This document shows, piece by piece, positions 1-7,491 of a DNA stretch of 16,375 nt (position 1 is the first letter of the stretch; each line of letters begins with the position of its first letter). The stretch is from contig DOFS01000251.1 of NCBI GenBank assembly GCA_003523945.1, positions 1-16,375 on the forward strand, read 5' to 3'. Source of the stretch: Nitrospiraceae bacterium. Its GTDB lineage: Bacteria; Nitrospirota; Nitrospiria; Nitrospirales; UBA8639. The notes under the pieces are model-generated. The model searched no databases and was not told where the DNA came from. It saw nothing but the letters and a program-made list of their open reading frames with translations. The translations under genes and the position numbers were made by a program.

Positions 1-2219
1 CCCGTGGTCATCACCAATTCTCTGGCCCGCTCATAGGTCTCATCGCGCTCCTGCTCATCCCCTGAGGGTTCTTGCACCGACTCCAAGGCCACAGGGTCAT
101 AGACGGGTGAGGCTTGCGATTTGACCCATTCAACCACCCCACGCACTTCCTCATCAGATACATATGGACCGTGCAGCCTGTTAATCCCGCCGGTGCCAGA
201 AGATAAAAACAGCATATCACCTTTTCCCAAAAGACTTTCCGCTCCATTCACATCCAATATGGTTCGGGAATCAATTTTGGAAGAAACCTGATAGGCGATA
301 CGTGCAGGAAAATTGGCCTTTATCAGTCCGGTCACGACGTCAACCGATGGTCTTTGGGTCGCCAAAACGAGATGAATGCCCGACGCACGGGCCATCTGAG
401 CGAGTCGAGCAATACGATCTTCAATATCCTTTGGAGCCACCATAATCAGATCGGCAAACTCATCGATGACCACTACGATGTATGGCAGCAGAACCCGCTC
501 TTCTTGCGTAGACTCCAACAACGGAGACCCTTCCTCCACATTCATCGATTGGCCTTTGCTCAGCTTCTTCACGGTTCGAAGCGCGGATTCCGTACCTTGA
601 GACTCGGTAACTTTTTTATTATAGGCATCAATATTTCGAACTCCCAATTCCGCTAACACCTGGTATCGCCGCTCCATTTCTTGTACGACCCACCCAAGCC
701 CACGAGCCGCCTCTTTGGGATTCGTGATCACGGGGCGAATGAGGTGTGGAATTCCATCGTACACCTGCAATTCCAACACCTTGGGATCAATTAACAGGAG
801 CTTCACTTCATCCGGATGCGCGCTAAAGAGGATATTCAATAACAGACAGTTCAACCCCACACTTTTACCTGAACCCGTAGCACCCGCTACCAACAAATGA
901 GGCATCGTTCGGAGATCCGTCACTACCGGTCGTCCAAAGATATCTTTCCCTAGGGCCAAAGCCAGCTTGGAACGGGCTCGGGTGAAAACTTCCGAAGTTA
1001 ACATTTCTTTCAGACCAACCGTTTCCCGCTGGGGATTCGGCACCTCAATCCCTACTGTAGATTTCCCTGGAAGGGGAGCCACTACTCGAACTTTTAAGGC
1101 TTTTAAGGCCATAGCCAGATCATCAGCCAAATTCACAATCCGGGCCACTTTGATGCCGGGACCGGGAGCGAACTCATACATGGTAATGACCGGTCCGGGA
1201 TGTACATCGGTGACGCCCCCCTCAATCCCAAAACTTGCCAGCGTGTTCACAAGAACTTCAGACTGGGATTTCAAGACCGAATCAGTCTGATGAGCCGCCC
1301 GCGCAGCATGGGTATCAAGAAGATCGACGGGGGAAGGCATTTGATAGGACTTTGAAATTTGCTTGCGAGCGATAAAGGTGTCGTCGACTTCCTCTATGAG
1401 AGGGAGAGTGGGCGCTATCTCAATTGTGGCTGGGAGATCATCTCTTTTCATCTTGGATAACTTGGACTTGGGTTCCAAAGCCTCCAATACCATCGTGCCA
1501 ATACCACCACGCACAGCCAATTGACGATTAATCCGAATCGATTTATTCATTTTGGGTTGGGCATCTGACACCCACCAGTCTCGCTCCCTTATTGATTCCA
1601 CCACGGTAGTTTTGAGGCGCCCCCCGAAACTCAAGGTCGTTCGAACGATTTGCCCAATCGATACCGGGACCAACAAAAGGAAGGCAATCAGTAGCAGAGC
1701 CCCTAACATGATCGTGGCACCGGTAACAGCCAAATATGACCCGAGTCCGGCCGCCACCCATTGGCCAACAACTCCACCCTGACTAACTCCTAGGACATCC
1801 ATGGTGGATATTTGAGGCCCGGCCGAATATTGAAGATGCAGCAGCGCGCTCACGGACAGTACTCCAAGCAGCGACCCAAGGAGACTGCCAGACGTAATAC
1901 GAAGTTTTTCGCCCCAGAGGACGCTTAATCCCAAGAACACAAGCAACATAGGCACCACATAGGCTCCACCTCCCACAATGGTTAAGAGGGAATACGCGAG
2001 AGTAGCCCCTATCAGGCCTACAGCGTTTTCGGGAATGGAATTTGATGAGGGGTAATCGACAAAAAGGATCGGGTCGGCAGGAGAGAACGTGGCCATACTC
2101 AGGAGACCCAGAATGCCCAAAGTAGCGACCAAAATTCCGACAATTTGTGTGGTTAAGACAGAAAATTCCTTGGGTTGATCTTTTGTGGGTTTGCTCTTGG
2201 AACTAGGGAAGATACTCAT
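1..2219 (-). CDS. ftsK: DNA translocase FtsK/SpoIIIE, C-terminus beyond window
   Basis: This is a hexameric, ATP-driven DNA pump anchored at the division septum that clears chromosome dimers and termini during cell division. The frame is open for 739 codons from an ATG at 2219, which is preceded by AGGA about eight bases upstream. Residues 1-185 carry several hydrophobic segments with the typical FtsK pattern: a first helix at about 22-44, then SPADP, then further helices. A linker and the alpha/beta motor follow. The Walker A motif GATGSGKS is at residues 446-453, Walker B (VVVIDEFADL) at 582-591, and the ATQRPS motif at 620-625. The last visible residues (DETYERARELV) match the start of the winged-helix gamma domain that reads KOPS sites, so only that domain should be missing. 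The linker is short, as in SpoIIIE-sized members. It is the last gene of a leftward run after fmt and rsmA, but a 0.5 kb gap suggests its own promoter. Confidence 0.96.
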   Translation of the reverse strand, partial: MSIFPSSKSKPTKDQPKEFSVLTTQIVGILVATLGILGLLSMATFSPADPILFVDYPSSNSIPENAVGLIGATLAYSLLTIVGGGAYVVPMLLVFLGLSVLWGEKLRITSGSLLGSLLGVLSVSALLHLQYSAGPQISTMDVLGVSQGGVVGQWVAAGLGSYLAVTGATIMLGALLLIAFLLLVPVSIGQIVRTTLSFGGRLKTTVVESIRERDWWVSDAQPKMNKSIRINRQLAVRGGIGTMVLEALEPKSKLSKMKRDDLPATIEIAPTLPLIEEVDDTFIARKQISKSYQMPSPVDLLDTHAARAAHQTDSVLKSQSEVLVNTLASFGIEGGVTDVHPGPVITMYEFAPGPGIKVARIVNLADDLAMALKALKVRVVAPLPGKSTVGIEVPNPQRETVGLKEMLTSEVFTRARSKLALALGKDIFGRPVVTDLRTMPHLLVAGATGSGKSVGLNCLLLNILFSAHPDEVKLLLIDPKVLELQVYDGIPHLIRPVITNPKEAARGLGWVVQEMERRYQVLAELGVRNIDAYNKKVTESQGTESALRTVKKLSKGQSMNVEEGSPLLESTQEERVLLPYIVVVIDEFADLIMVAPKDIEDRIARLAQMARASGIHLVLATQRPSVDVVTGLIKANFPARIAYQVSSKIDSRTILDVNGAESLLGKGDMLFLSSGTGGINRLHGPYVSDEEVRGVVEWVKSQASPVYDPVALESVQEPSGDEQERDETYERARELVMTT

Positions 2220-2721
2220 CAAAAAATCCTACCATAAGTGTTTCTATCGAGCAAACAACCCTTACGCCATTGTGGGGATACTGAAAGCCAATGTTCAAAG
2301 AATGAAACACACTGGGGGAAACCCTCCCACAAAGCTCATCAAGGCTTGAGCCTCAAAGTCAACAGCCCGGACAATCCGGTGCCAATCAACGAAGAATTCG
2401 AAGGCTCCGGTACAGACCCCAGATTCGCTGAAGTTGTAAACGTCATGGTAAGGAACCTAGGTTGGACCGCCTCCTATTAAGCTCCATCAACAGGGGTCCC
2501 CTCATAAATATTCCCGTAAAGTATATAAATACCTCCCCTTACAGTCCTCTTTAACCCTGCAACCACTGTTGCCAAAATTTCAATAAAGGCCTTTCTCTTT
2601 TTCTGAGAATGGAAAATCTTGAGACGTTTTATGAGGAACCATTCACTACCTTCAGCGAATGCTCCCTTCCGGAACCTTTTCAACATCTGTCTTTGGTTTC
2701 TTGTTTGTAAAATTGAGATAG
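2220..2721. other. Intergenic gap between rsmA and ftsK with clustered hairpins
   Basis: This 502-base gap holds no convincing gene. Read on the minus strand (the sense of both neighbours), 2320-2380 contains three adjacent hairpins: CCGGA-TTG-TCCGG (2367-2379), a seven-pair stem around AGGC-TCAA-GCCT including two G-U pairs (about 2339-2356), and TGGG-bulge-GG/CC-CCCA (about 2318-2334). A 5' leader or a small structured RNA is possible, but I cannot match it to a known family. The open frames crossing it (2238-2480 plus, 2477-2686 minus) lack ribosome binding sites and recognisable composition. No clean sigma70 promoter for ftsK was found. Confidence 0.4.
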
Positions 2722-3537
2722 TTAGGTGTGAGAAGCCAGGGTATCTCCTGAGAATGCCTGGCTCAGAATTCGGTATTCTTGGACGGATAAGGTTTCCGCC
2801 CTGCGTGTGAGAGAAATCCCTGTCTCTTTTTCCACGGATTCAAGAAGGACATCGGAATAATCTGCCCCTCGAAATGCATTCATGAGCGTTTTGCGGCGTT
2901 GGCCAAAGGCTGCACGGACAATCCGCTGGAACCGGCTCAGATCCTCTGGTTTTTCCTGGTGATCCTGGCGAATATCCAGGCGTACCACTCCCGAATCCAC
3001 ATCTGGAACAGGGCGAAAGCATTTTCGAGACACGGGGAAACCGAAACGAACATCAGCCAGGTGTTGCGCCGTGACGGATAACACTCCATAGTCCTTGGTA
3101 TTGGGTTTAGCAGTTAACCGCTTCGCGACTTCAAGTTGTACAGTCAAGACCATTCGACGGATCTTGGGCCGAGCTTCCAACAACCGGAACAAGATGGGCG
3201 TCGAAATGTTATAGGGCAGATTGGCCACTACCACAGCTGGTTCCGGCAGTTGATCGAAGCGATAGCGAAGCGCATCTTGTTCTTGAATATCAAGGTTCAA
3301 GCATCCTGCGAATTCCCTTTTCAAGAAATCCACCATTCGAGGGTCGACTTCCAAGGCTAATACCTGCCTTGCAAATTGGCACAAGAATCTAGTCAATGCA
3401 CCTCCTCCCGGTCCGATTTCACATACAAAATCAAAAGGCTGAAGGTCCGCCAGGTTGATGATTTTCCGAAGGAGATTAGGGTCAATCAGGAAATGTTGGC
3501 CGAGACGTTTGCGCGGATAAGGAGGAAGCGGTGTCAT
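2722..3537 (-). CDS. rsmA: 16S rRNA (adenine1518-N6/adenine1519-N6)-dimethyltransferase
   Basis: RsmA (KsgA) uses four S-adenosylmethionine molecules to dimethylate two adjacent adenines in the helix 45 loop of 16S rRNA, a late checkpoint of 30S assembly. The 271-residue length is normal. The N-terminal KRLGQHFLID is at residues 10-19, the SAM-binding motif EIGPGGGALT at 40-49, the ribose-binding acidic residue at E63, the catalytic NLPY at 105-108, and FRPVPDVDSGV in the later part before the small C-terminal helical domain. The ATG start is fixed because an in-frame TGA lies immediately upstream of it; no good Shine-Dalgarno is visible. It lies 54 bases downstream of a small unknown gene and shares direction with fmt, so a translation-related operon is likely. 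Confidence 0.97.
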   Translation of the reverse strand: MTPLPPYPRKRLGQHFLIDPNLLRKIINLADLQPFDFVCEIGPGGGALTRFLCQFARQVLALEVDPRMVDFLKREFAGCLNLDIQEQDALRYRFDQLPEPAVVVANLPYNISTPILFRLLEARPKIRRMVLTVQLEVAKRLTAKPNTKDYGVLSVTAQHLADVRFGFPVSRKCFRPVPDVDSGVVRLDIRQDHQEKPEDLSRFQRIVRAAFGQRRKTLMNAFRGADYSDVLLESVEKETGISLTRRAETLSVQEYRILSQAFSGDTLASHT

Positions 3538-3591
3538 TCAAGTGGGGAAATATGGAGTAGGGTCATACCGACGTTTATCAAGTGAGCGACG

Positions 3592-3906
3592 TCATGGGAT
3601 ACCAATCGTCTGAATATCTTTAACCAGCTTTTTGAGATGCCGGCGGCACATATCCACTTCATCAGCTAATTCATCAAACACATCCCCCACAAAATAGGTG
3701 GTTTCCAGCCATTCCTTGGTAATGTGCTGAAGGTATGCCTGACTCACATATGGCTCCAGGCCATCAATTACTTTTCTCTTCCATTTGGTGACATGGTCTT
3801 TACCTTGCACCGCATTGAGAGCCTTTTCTGCCTGTGCATGTATGGTGTTAATTTCCTCTATTTGACTCTGAATATAGGCCAACAACTCGGAGGATTGATC
3901 GTTCAT
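3592..3906 (-). CDS. Small helical protein of unknown function between fmt and rsmA
   Basis: I do not recognise this 104-residue protein. I chose the ATG at 3906 because AAGGAT lies about six bases upstream; the frame also extends to ATGs at about 3936 and 3990, which lack such a site and would add up to 28 residues. The sequence is charged and looks all-helical, with a probable coiled coil or amphipathic helix at residues 5-35 (EEINTIHAQAEKALNAV), a middle part with aromatic residues (EPYVSQAYLQHITKEW), and a lysine-rich C-terminal helix. There is no signal peptide, membrane segment or metal motif. It lies 99 bases after fmt and 54 bases before rsmA in the same direction, so it is probably cotranscribed with these translation genes; a role there is only inference. 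Confidence 0.75.
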   Translation of the reverse strand: MNDQSSELLAYIQSQIEEINTIHAQAEKALNAVQGKDHVTKWKRKVIDGLEPYVSQAYLQHITKEWLETTYFVGDVFDELADEVDMCRRHLKKLVKDIQTIGIP

Positions 3907-4005
3907 CAATGTATCCTTTTCGGTATCCTTTCCCATTAAGACGGGTCCCGCGAAGACGACATACACAGGAATCTTGCCGGTGTCACACATTTCATGACCA
4001 CACCA

Positions 4006-4989
4006 TTACACCTCACAATTGTCATCCTTCGCCATCGAAAAAATCATACCGGCTTCAACCCGATGCCCGGCCAAATAGTCAGATATGGGCATGCGTTTTT
4101 TGTTTTCAGGTTGAATTTCCAAAAGATTCAGACTTCCCTGACCAGTTTGGACACGTATGAATTTCTTCGTGACTGCGGTTATTTTCCCTGGTACATGGGG
4201 AGTGTCGGGAACTGCAGGTTGCAAACCCGGGTCCTGCTCTTCAACTTCGGCTTTCCAAATCCCCCAACGTTCCCCCCCAAGAAAGGTATACACCCCCGGC
4301 CATGGCGACAACCCTCGAATTCGATTGCCAAGGCTTCTGGCCGGCATATCCCAATATATCAATCCGTCTTTTTTGGTTAAGATGGGGGCTAAAGTCGCCT
4401 CGGACTCATTTTGGGATAAAGGGGTTATTGCCCCGGCCAGCCATCCGCGCAGAGTCGAGACCAAGAGGGCTCCTCCAACCTGAGCCATTCTCGTGCCTAA
4501 CTCTCCGGAAGTCTCATTGACTCCTATAGGAATCACTTCCTGTTGAAGAATGGCCCCCGTATCCATGCCTTCATCCATGAGCATAATCGTCACTCCGGTC
4601 TCCGACTCTCCTTGAATCACAGCCCATTGAATTGGGGCAGCACCCCGATACTTCGGGAGAAGAGACCCATGAACATTCAGGCACCCCTTCGGAGGAAGAT
4701 CTAGAATGGCTTTTGGCAAAATACGACCAAACGCAGCAACCACCACCACATCAGGTCCCCATGCTTGAAGAGTCTCCATCAACTTGGGGTCCTTCATTTT
4801 TTCAGGTTGCACGACCGGGATGCTCTGTGACAGTGCAAGCGCTTTTACCGGCCCAACTTGAACTTTCTTTCCACGCCCACTGGGTCGGTCAGGCTGACAC
4901 ACGACTCCCACGACAGAAAATTCCGTCCTCAATAACTGCTGAAGGGAAGGAACAGCGAAGGCCGGGGTTCCCATAAACACAATACGCAT
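4006..4989 (-). CDS. fmt: Methionyl-tRNA formyltransferase
   Basis: Fmt transfers a formyl group from 10-formyltetrahydrofolate to Met-tRNAfMet, making the initiator tRNA. From the family-typical start MRIVFMGTP the protein has 327 residues, as expected; the frame extends six codons further to an ATG at 5007. Neither start has a good ribosome binding site, since AGG is only three bases before the chosen ATG. The N-terminal Rossmann-like formyl-transfer domain carries the catalytic triad as N105, H107 and D143, within LNVHGSLLP and MDEGMDTG. The sequence after SLLP (KYRGAAPIQWA) is the family signature. The tRNA-binding barrel domain follows from about residue 205 (KKDGLIYWD). The usual partner def (peptide deformylase) is not adjacent. 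The gene is divergent from yebC across about 210 bases. Confidence 0.97.
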   Translation of the reverse strand: MRIVFMGTPAFAVPSLQQLLRTEFSVVGVVCQPDRPSGRGKKVQVGPVKALALSQSIPVVQPEKMKDPKLMETLQAWGPDVVVVAAFGRILPKAILDLPPKGCLNVHGSLLPKYRGAAPIQWAVIQGESETGVTIMLMDEGMDTGAILQQEVIPIGVNETSGELGTRMAQVGGALLVSTLRGWLAGAITPLSQNESEATLAPILTKKDGLIYWDMPARSLGNRIRGLSPWPGVYTFLGGERWGIWKAEVEEQDPGLQPAVPDTPHVPGKITAVTKKFIRVQTGQGSLNLLEIQPENKKRMPISDYLAGHRVEAGMIFSMAKDDNCEV

Positions 4990-5155
4990 ACCTGAGTTCA
5001 TTAACACTGGATAAAGAAGAAAATCAATGTAATAGGATAAGGCCTGCTCACTCCATAGGAAAACAACTCCACTTGCTTCTGAACCTTGTCATTCAGCCAT
5101 TCCCATGCGCATTGACTCCCTTTCAATTACTATGATAGAAGCCCACGCTGAGGCA

Positions 5156-5161
5156 TATAAT
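5156..5161 (+). promoter_or_regulatory. Possible -10 element of the yebC promoter
   Basis: A perfect TATAAT lies 41 bases before the yebC ATG, in the divergent fmt/yebC region. No convincing -35 sits 16-18 bases upstream, and TTGACT at 5112-5117 is too far away to pair with it. This is a candidate only. Apart from this I see no gene or RNA in 4990-5202. Confidence 0.3.
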
Positions 5162-5202
5162 AGCATCCTCAACGCCTTAATTTTAGGAAATGGATCACGA
5201 GC

Positions 5203-5958
5203 ATGGGTGGACATAGCCATTGGTCAACAATTAAGCGACACAAAGGCGCGCAAGATGCCAAGCGTGGGAAAATTTTCACGCGTGTTATTCGTGAAATTTC
5301 CATTGCTGCACGTAGCGGCGGCGATCCGGACGGCAATCCCGCCTTACGCCAAGCCATTGCAAAATCCAAAGAAGTGAATATGCCTGCCGATACCGTCAAA
5401 CGGGCAATTCAGCGAGGTACCGGGGAACTTCCAGGAATGCAATTCGAGGAGTTTATGCTGGAAGGCTATGGGCCTGGAGGAACGGCACTCCTCCTGGAAA
5501 TTTCGACCGATAAACGTAATCGCACGGTAGCCGAAATTCGGAATATTCTCACCAAAAATAATGGCACGATGGCTGAAGCCGGCGCCGTAGCCTGGCAATT
5601 TCAAAAAAAAGGGTTACTGGTAATCGAGAACCAGACAGTGACCGAAGAACAATTATTTGATCTGGCCCTGGAAGCGGGTGCTGAAGATGTAAAACAAACC
5701 CCCACCGGATTTGAGGTCATATCGGAACCAGCAAACTTCGAAGCCGTCAAAGAAGCGATTCAGAAGGCGCAGATTGAAACCAGCCTTTCCGAGCTCACCT
5801 TTCTCCCACAAAACCATATCCAACTTGAAGGCAGAGATGCTGAGCAAGCCTTAAAACTCATGGATCTCCTAGACGAGAACGAAGACGTGGCCAAGGTTCA
5901 TGCTAACTTTGAGATATCTGACGAAATGATGGAGAAAATGGCCGCTGAAAGTGCTTAG
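5203..5958 (+). CDS. yebC: YebC/TACO1 family protein
   Basis: This is a full-length 251-residue member of the YebC/TACO1 family. The N-terminus is diagnostic (MGGHSHWSTIKRHKGAQDAK followed by RGKIFTR), as is the central segment around residues 105-145 (TDKRNRTVAEIRN, then a glycine-rich GAVAWQF). The three-domain alpha/beta fold binds RNA or DNA. Members were long annotated as transcription regulators; more recent work places them on the ribosome, helping translation through difficult stretches such as polyproline. The ATG has only a weak GGA upstream. It is followed 116 bases later by ruvA in the same direction. In many bacteria ruvC sits between yebC and ruvA; here it does not. Confidence 0.95.
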   Translation: MGGHSHWSTIKRHKGAQDAKRGKIFTRVIREISIAARSGGDPDGNPALRQAIAKSKEVNMPADTVKRAIQRGTGELPGMQFEEFMLEGYGPGGTALLLEISTDKRNRTVAEIRNILTKNNGTMAEAGAVAWQFQKKGLLVIENQTVTEEQLFDLALEAGAEDVKQTPTGFEVISEPANFEAVKEAIQKAQIETSLSELTFLPQNHIQLEGRDAEQALKLMDLLDENEDVAKVHANFEISDEMMEKMAAESA

Positions 5959-6074
5959 GATTTTGCATTTCACTCCGTCCTCCCGATCTTTTTCCCTTAC
6001 CACTATCTCTGATCGATCTTGATTTCTTTTCAGTTACCTTCCATTTTTGACGAACAAACGAGTCTGGAATAGAT

Positions 6075-6686
6075 ATGATTGCCTCCCTGTCAGGTGTTCT
6101 TTCTTCTAAAACCCCGGAAGATGCCGTCATTTTGGTGCAGGGTGTAGGGTATCAAGTATTCATCTCTCTTTCGACCTATTTCACCCTTCCTGAACTCAAT
6201 ACCCCAGTGCAGGTTTTCGTATCCACTCATGTACGGAACGACACCATACAACTCTTCGGGTTTGCCACCACAGCAGAGAAACAGGCATTTTCCCTGCTCA
6301 CGACTATCAGCGGCATCGGACCCAAACTAGCCCTGAGTGCATTATCGACCCTTTCCGTCCATGATTTGTGTTCCGCCATTGAAACCGGTGATCTTGAAAC
6401 CCTAGGTTCCATCCCCGGCGTTGGGAAAAAATCGGCTAGTCGAATCGTCCTGGAGTTAAAAGACAAAACTAATCGAATCATATTTCCAACGTCTCAACTA
6501 CCCTTAACTACACCAAACACATCTGCCAACTTTCTGCAAGAAGAAGCCTCCTCGGCGCTCATCAATTTGGGGTACCGGGCACCAGAAGTCAAAAAAGCCA
6601 TAAATCTCGCTATCGCCAAGTTGGACGAACCCTACGAACTCGAAGACCTCATCCGCTCCACACTTAAAGAATTAGCCAAAGGTTAA
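6075..6686 (+). CDS. ruvA: Holliday junction branch migration protein RuvA
   Basis: RuvA tetramers hold a four-way DNA junction open while RuvB motors drive branch migration and RuvC cuts. The 203-residue length is normal. Domain I is an OB-fold (residues 1-63, with GVGYQV at 23-28 and VRNDTIQLFGF at 53-63). Domain II has two helix-hairpin-helix motifs, GIGPK at 80-84 and PGVGKKSA at 114-121, which grip the DNA backbone. After a flexible linker (about 135-152), domain III (about 153-203) binds RuvB. The ATG follows GGA by about eight bases. Neither ruvB nor ruvC is adjacent, so the RuvABC genes must be dispersed if complete. No terminator was recognised in the 158 bases downstream (6687-6844), which seem empty apart from GT-rich AGGTTG repeats. 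Confidence 0.97.
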   Translation: MIASLSGVLSSKTPEDAVILVQGVGYQVFISLSTYFTLPELNTPVQVFVSTHVRNDTIQLFGFATTAEKQAFSLLTTISGIGPKLALSALSTLSVHDLCSAIETGDLETLGSIPGVGKKSASRIVLELKDKTNRIIFPTSQLPLTTPNTSANFLQEEASSALINLGYRAPEVKKAINLAIAKLDEPYELEDLIRSTLKELAKG

Positions 6687-6844
6687 AGGAGAAGTAATTT
6701 CCTTGGTGCTACAGATGCGGGTATCCCTTAAGAATTAGTTTTTGCCCAGGTTCAAGATATGGAATCGAAGGGGGAGTGAAAGGTCCGGATCAGGTTGGGA
6801 AATTTTGAGGTTGGTGCTAGGTTGAGGTAATAAGCTGAAAAAAT

Positions 6845-7027
6845 CTAAAGGGTTTCACGAATTTTTTGACCCTGATAGCCGCTTTCGAGGACACGCTTAA
6901 AAAAGCGCAACACATCTGCTAAGTCGAACCAGAAACCACAATTAATACATTTTGCGTTGAAACGGCGTGACACTCGAGTGTACTGACGTTCCACCAGCAT
7001 TGTTCCTTGGCATCTGAGGCACGTCAT
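6845..7027 (-). CDS. Small zinc-ribbon protein
   Basis: This 60-residue protein has two CxxC knuckles, C3-C6 (CLRC) and C27-C30 (CINC), the spacing of a zinc ribbon. It has a basic middle (RVSRRFNAK), an aromatic GFWFD after the second knuckle, and a basic C-terminal helix. Small proteins starting with a cysteine pair of this kind are common hypothetical proteins in Nitrospirota and related phyla, as far as I recall. A nucleic-acid or protein-binding role would be typical for the fold but is not shown. GAGGAG lies about 15 bases before the ATG, farther than ideal. It lies downstream of the small membrane protein gene in the same direction. Confidence 0.7.
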   Translation of the reverse strand: MTCLRCQGTMLVERQYTRVSRRFNAKCINCGFWFDLADVLRFFKRVLESGYQGQKIRETL

Positions 7028-7069
7028 TAGAATACAGCCCTACTCCTCGATGGATTACTTGTTGTGAGC

Positions 7070-7159
7070 CTATGGGACAATCCCCAACCTCTTTTTTTTC
7101 ACTAACAGCAAAAATAAGATAGTTACAGACAATATCAGAGTTCCTTTTGATTGATTCAT
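7070..7159 (-). CDS. Possible 29-residue hydrophobic small protein
   Basis: A 29-codon frame lies between the small membrane protein gene and the zinc-ribbon gene. Its product has a hydrophobic run at about residues 7-20 (TLILSVTILFLLLV) directly followed by KKKR, as in single-span small membrane proteins with the C-terminus inside. The hydrophobic run is short, there is no Shine-Dalgarno, and nothing identifies the family, so chance remains likely. Confidence 0.18.
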   Translation of the reverse strand: MNQSKGTLILSVTILFLLLVKKKRLGIVP

Positions 7160-7164
7160 TTCGA

Positions 7165-7389
7165 CTAGCGGAGTCGATTTAAAATCACAGCCACGCAACC
7201 CGCAAGAACTCCACCTCCAAAAACGGTCAGCCCCATGGAAAGAATCGCTTCCCAGGTTCCCGAATGGGACGAACCGTAAATCAGGTCTCTCACTCCACCC
7301 TGAACGAGCAAGACGGCTAGCGTCAGCAGGGACCCCATTCCAAACCACCAGCCAAAAGTTCGCACATTCTCCTCAAAAGGCTGAATCAC
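7165..7389 (-). CDS. Small two-helix membrane protein of unknown function
   Basis: This 74-residue frame begins with GTG, since no in-frame ATG is available before residue 18. Two hydrophobic segments are visible, at about residues 12-33 (FGWWFGMGSLLTLAVLLV) and about 47-70 (EAILSMGLTVFGGGVLAGCV onward), separated by a polar loop (RDLIYGSSHSGTW). The second helix is rich in glycine. There is no signal peptidase site. Support comes from a promoter-like TTGACA-16-TTTACA 47 bases upstream and from the protein-like hydrophobicity pattern. A small CGACT-CCGCT-AGTCG hairpin covers its stop codon. I do not recognise the family; an inner-membrane location is inferred. Confidence 0.55.
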   Translation of the reverse strand: MIQPFEENVRTFGWWFGMGSLLTLAVLLVQGGVRDLIYGSSHSGTWEAILSMGLTVFGGGVLAGCVAVILNRLR

Positions 7390-7435
7390 GCGTTGGAACG
7401 GCGTTAGGCCTCATTCACACAGGCAATGAAAACAC

Positions 7436-7463
7436 TGTAAACATGCCAGAAATCGAGTGTCAA
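7436..7463 (-). promoter_or_regulatory. Candidate sigma70 promoter for the small membrane protein gene
   Basis: On the minus strand TTGACA (7458-7463) is followed after 16 bases by TTTACA (7436-7441), which would start RNA near 7429, about 40 bases before the GTG start. The -35 is perfect; the -10 is weak. Confidence 0.4.
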
Positions 7464-7491
7464 GAATATACTCTTGCTGAAGCATCAAGAG
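7462..7491 (-). terminator. Weak terminator-like hairpin at the end of the FG-GAP gene
   Basis: On the minus strand CTCTTG and CAAGAG form a six-pair stem with a nine-base loop that overlaps the stop codon of the FG-GAP gene, followed by the T-rich TATATTCTT. The stem is AT-rich and the T tract is interrupted, so termination would be partial at best. Confidence 0.3.

Noticed and set aside
2238..2480. 80-codon open frame on the plus strand in the gap upstream of ftsK
   Set aside because: No ribosome site, no recognisable motif, low-complexity polar composition, and it is antisense to the candidate structured region.
2477..2686. 69-codon minus-strand frame after rsmA, rich in lysine and arginine
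   Set aside because: No Shine-Dalgarno and no recognised family; the basic composition follows from the A-rich DNA. Not impossible, but too weak to list as a gene.
3994..4976. Plus-strand frames of 72-128 codons lying across fmt
   Set aside because: They are shadows of the well-supported fmt frame and have no family features.
6049..6078. TTGACG-17-TAGATA resembling a promoter directly before ruvA
   Set aside because: The -10 box overlaps the ATG, so RNA would begin inside the gene; it cannot serve this start.
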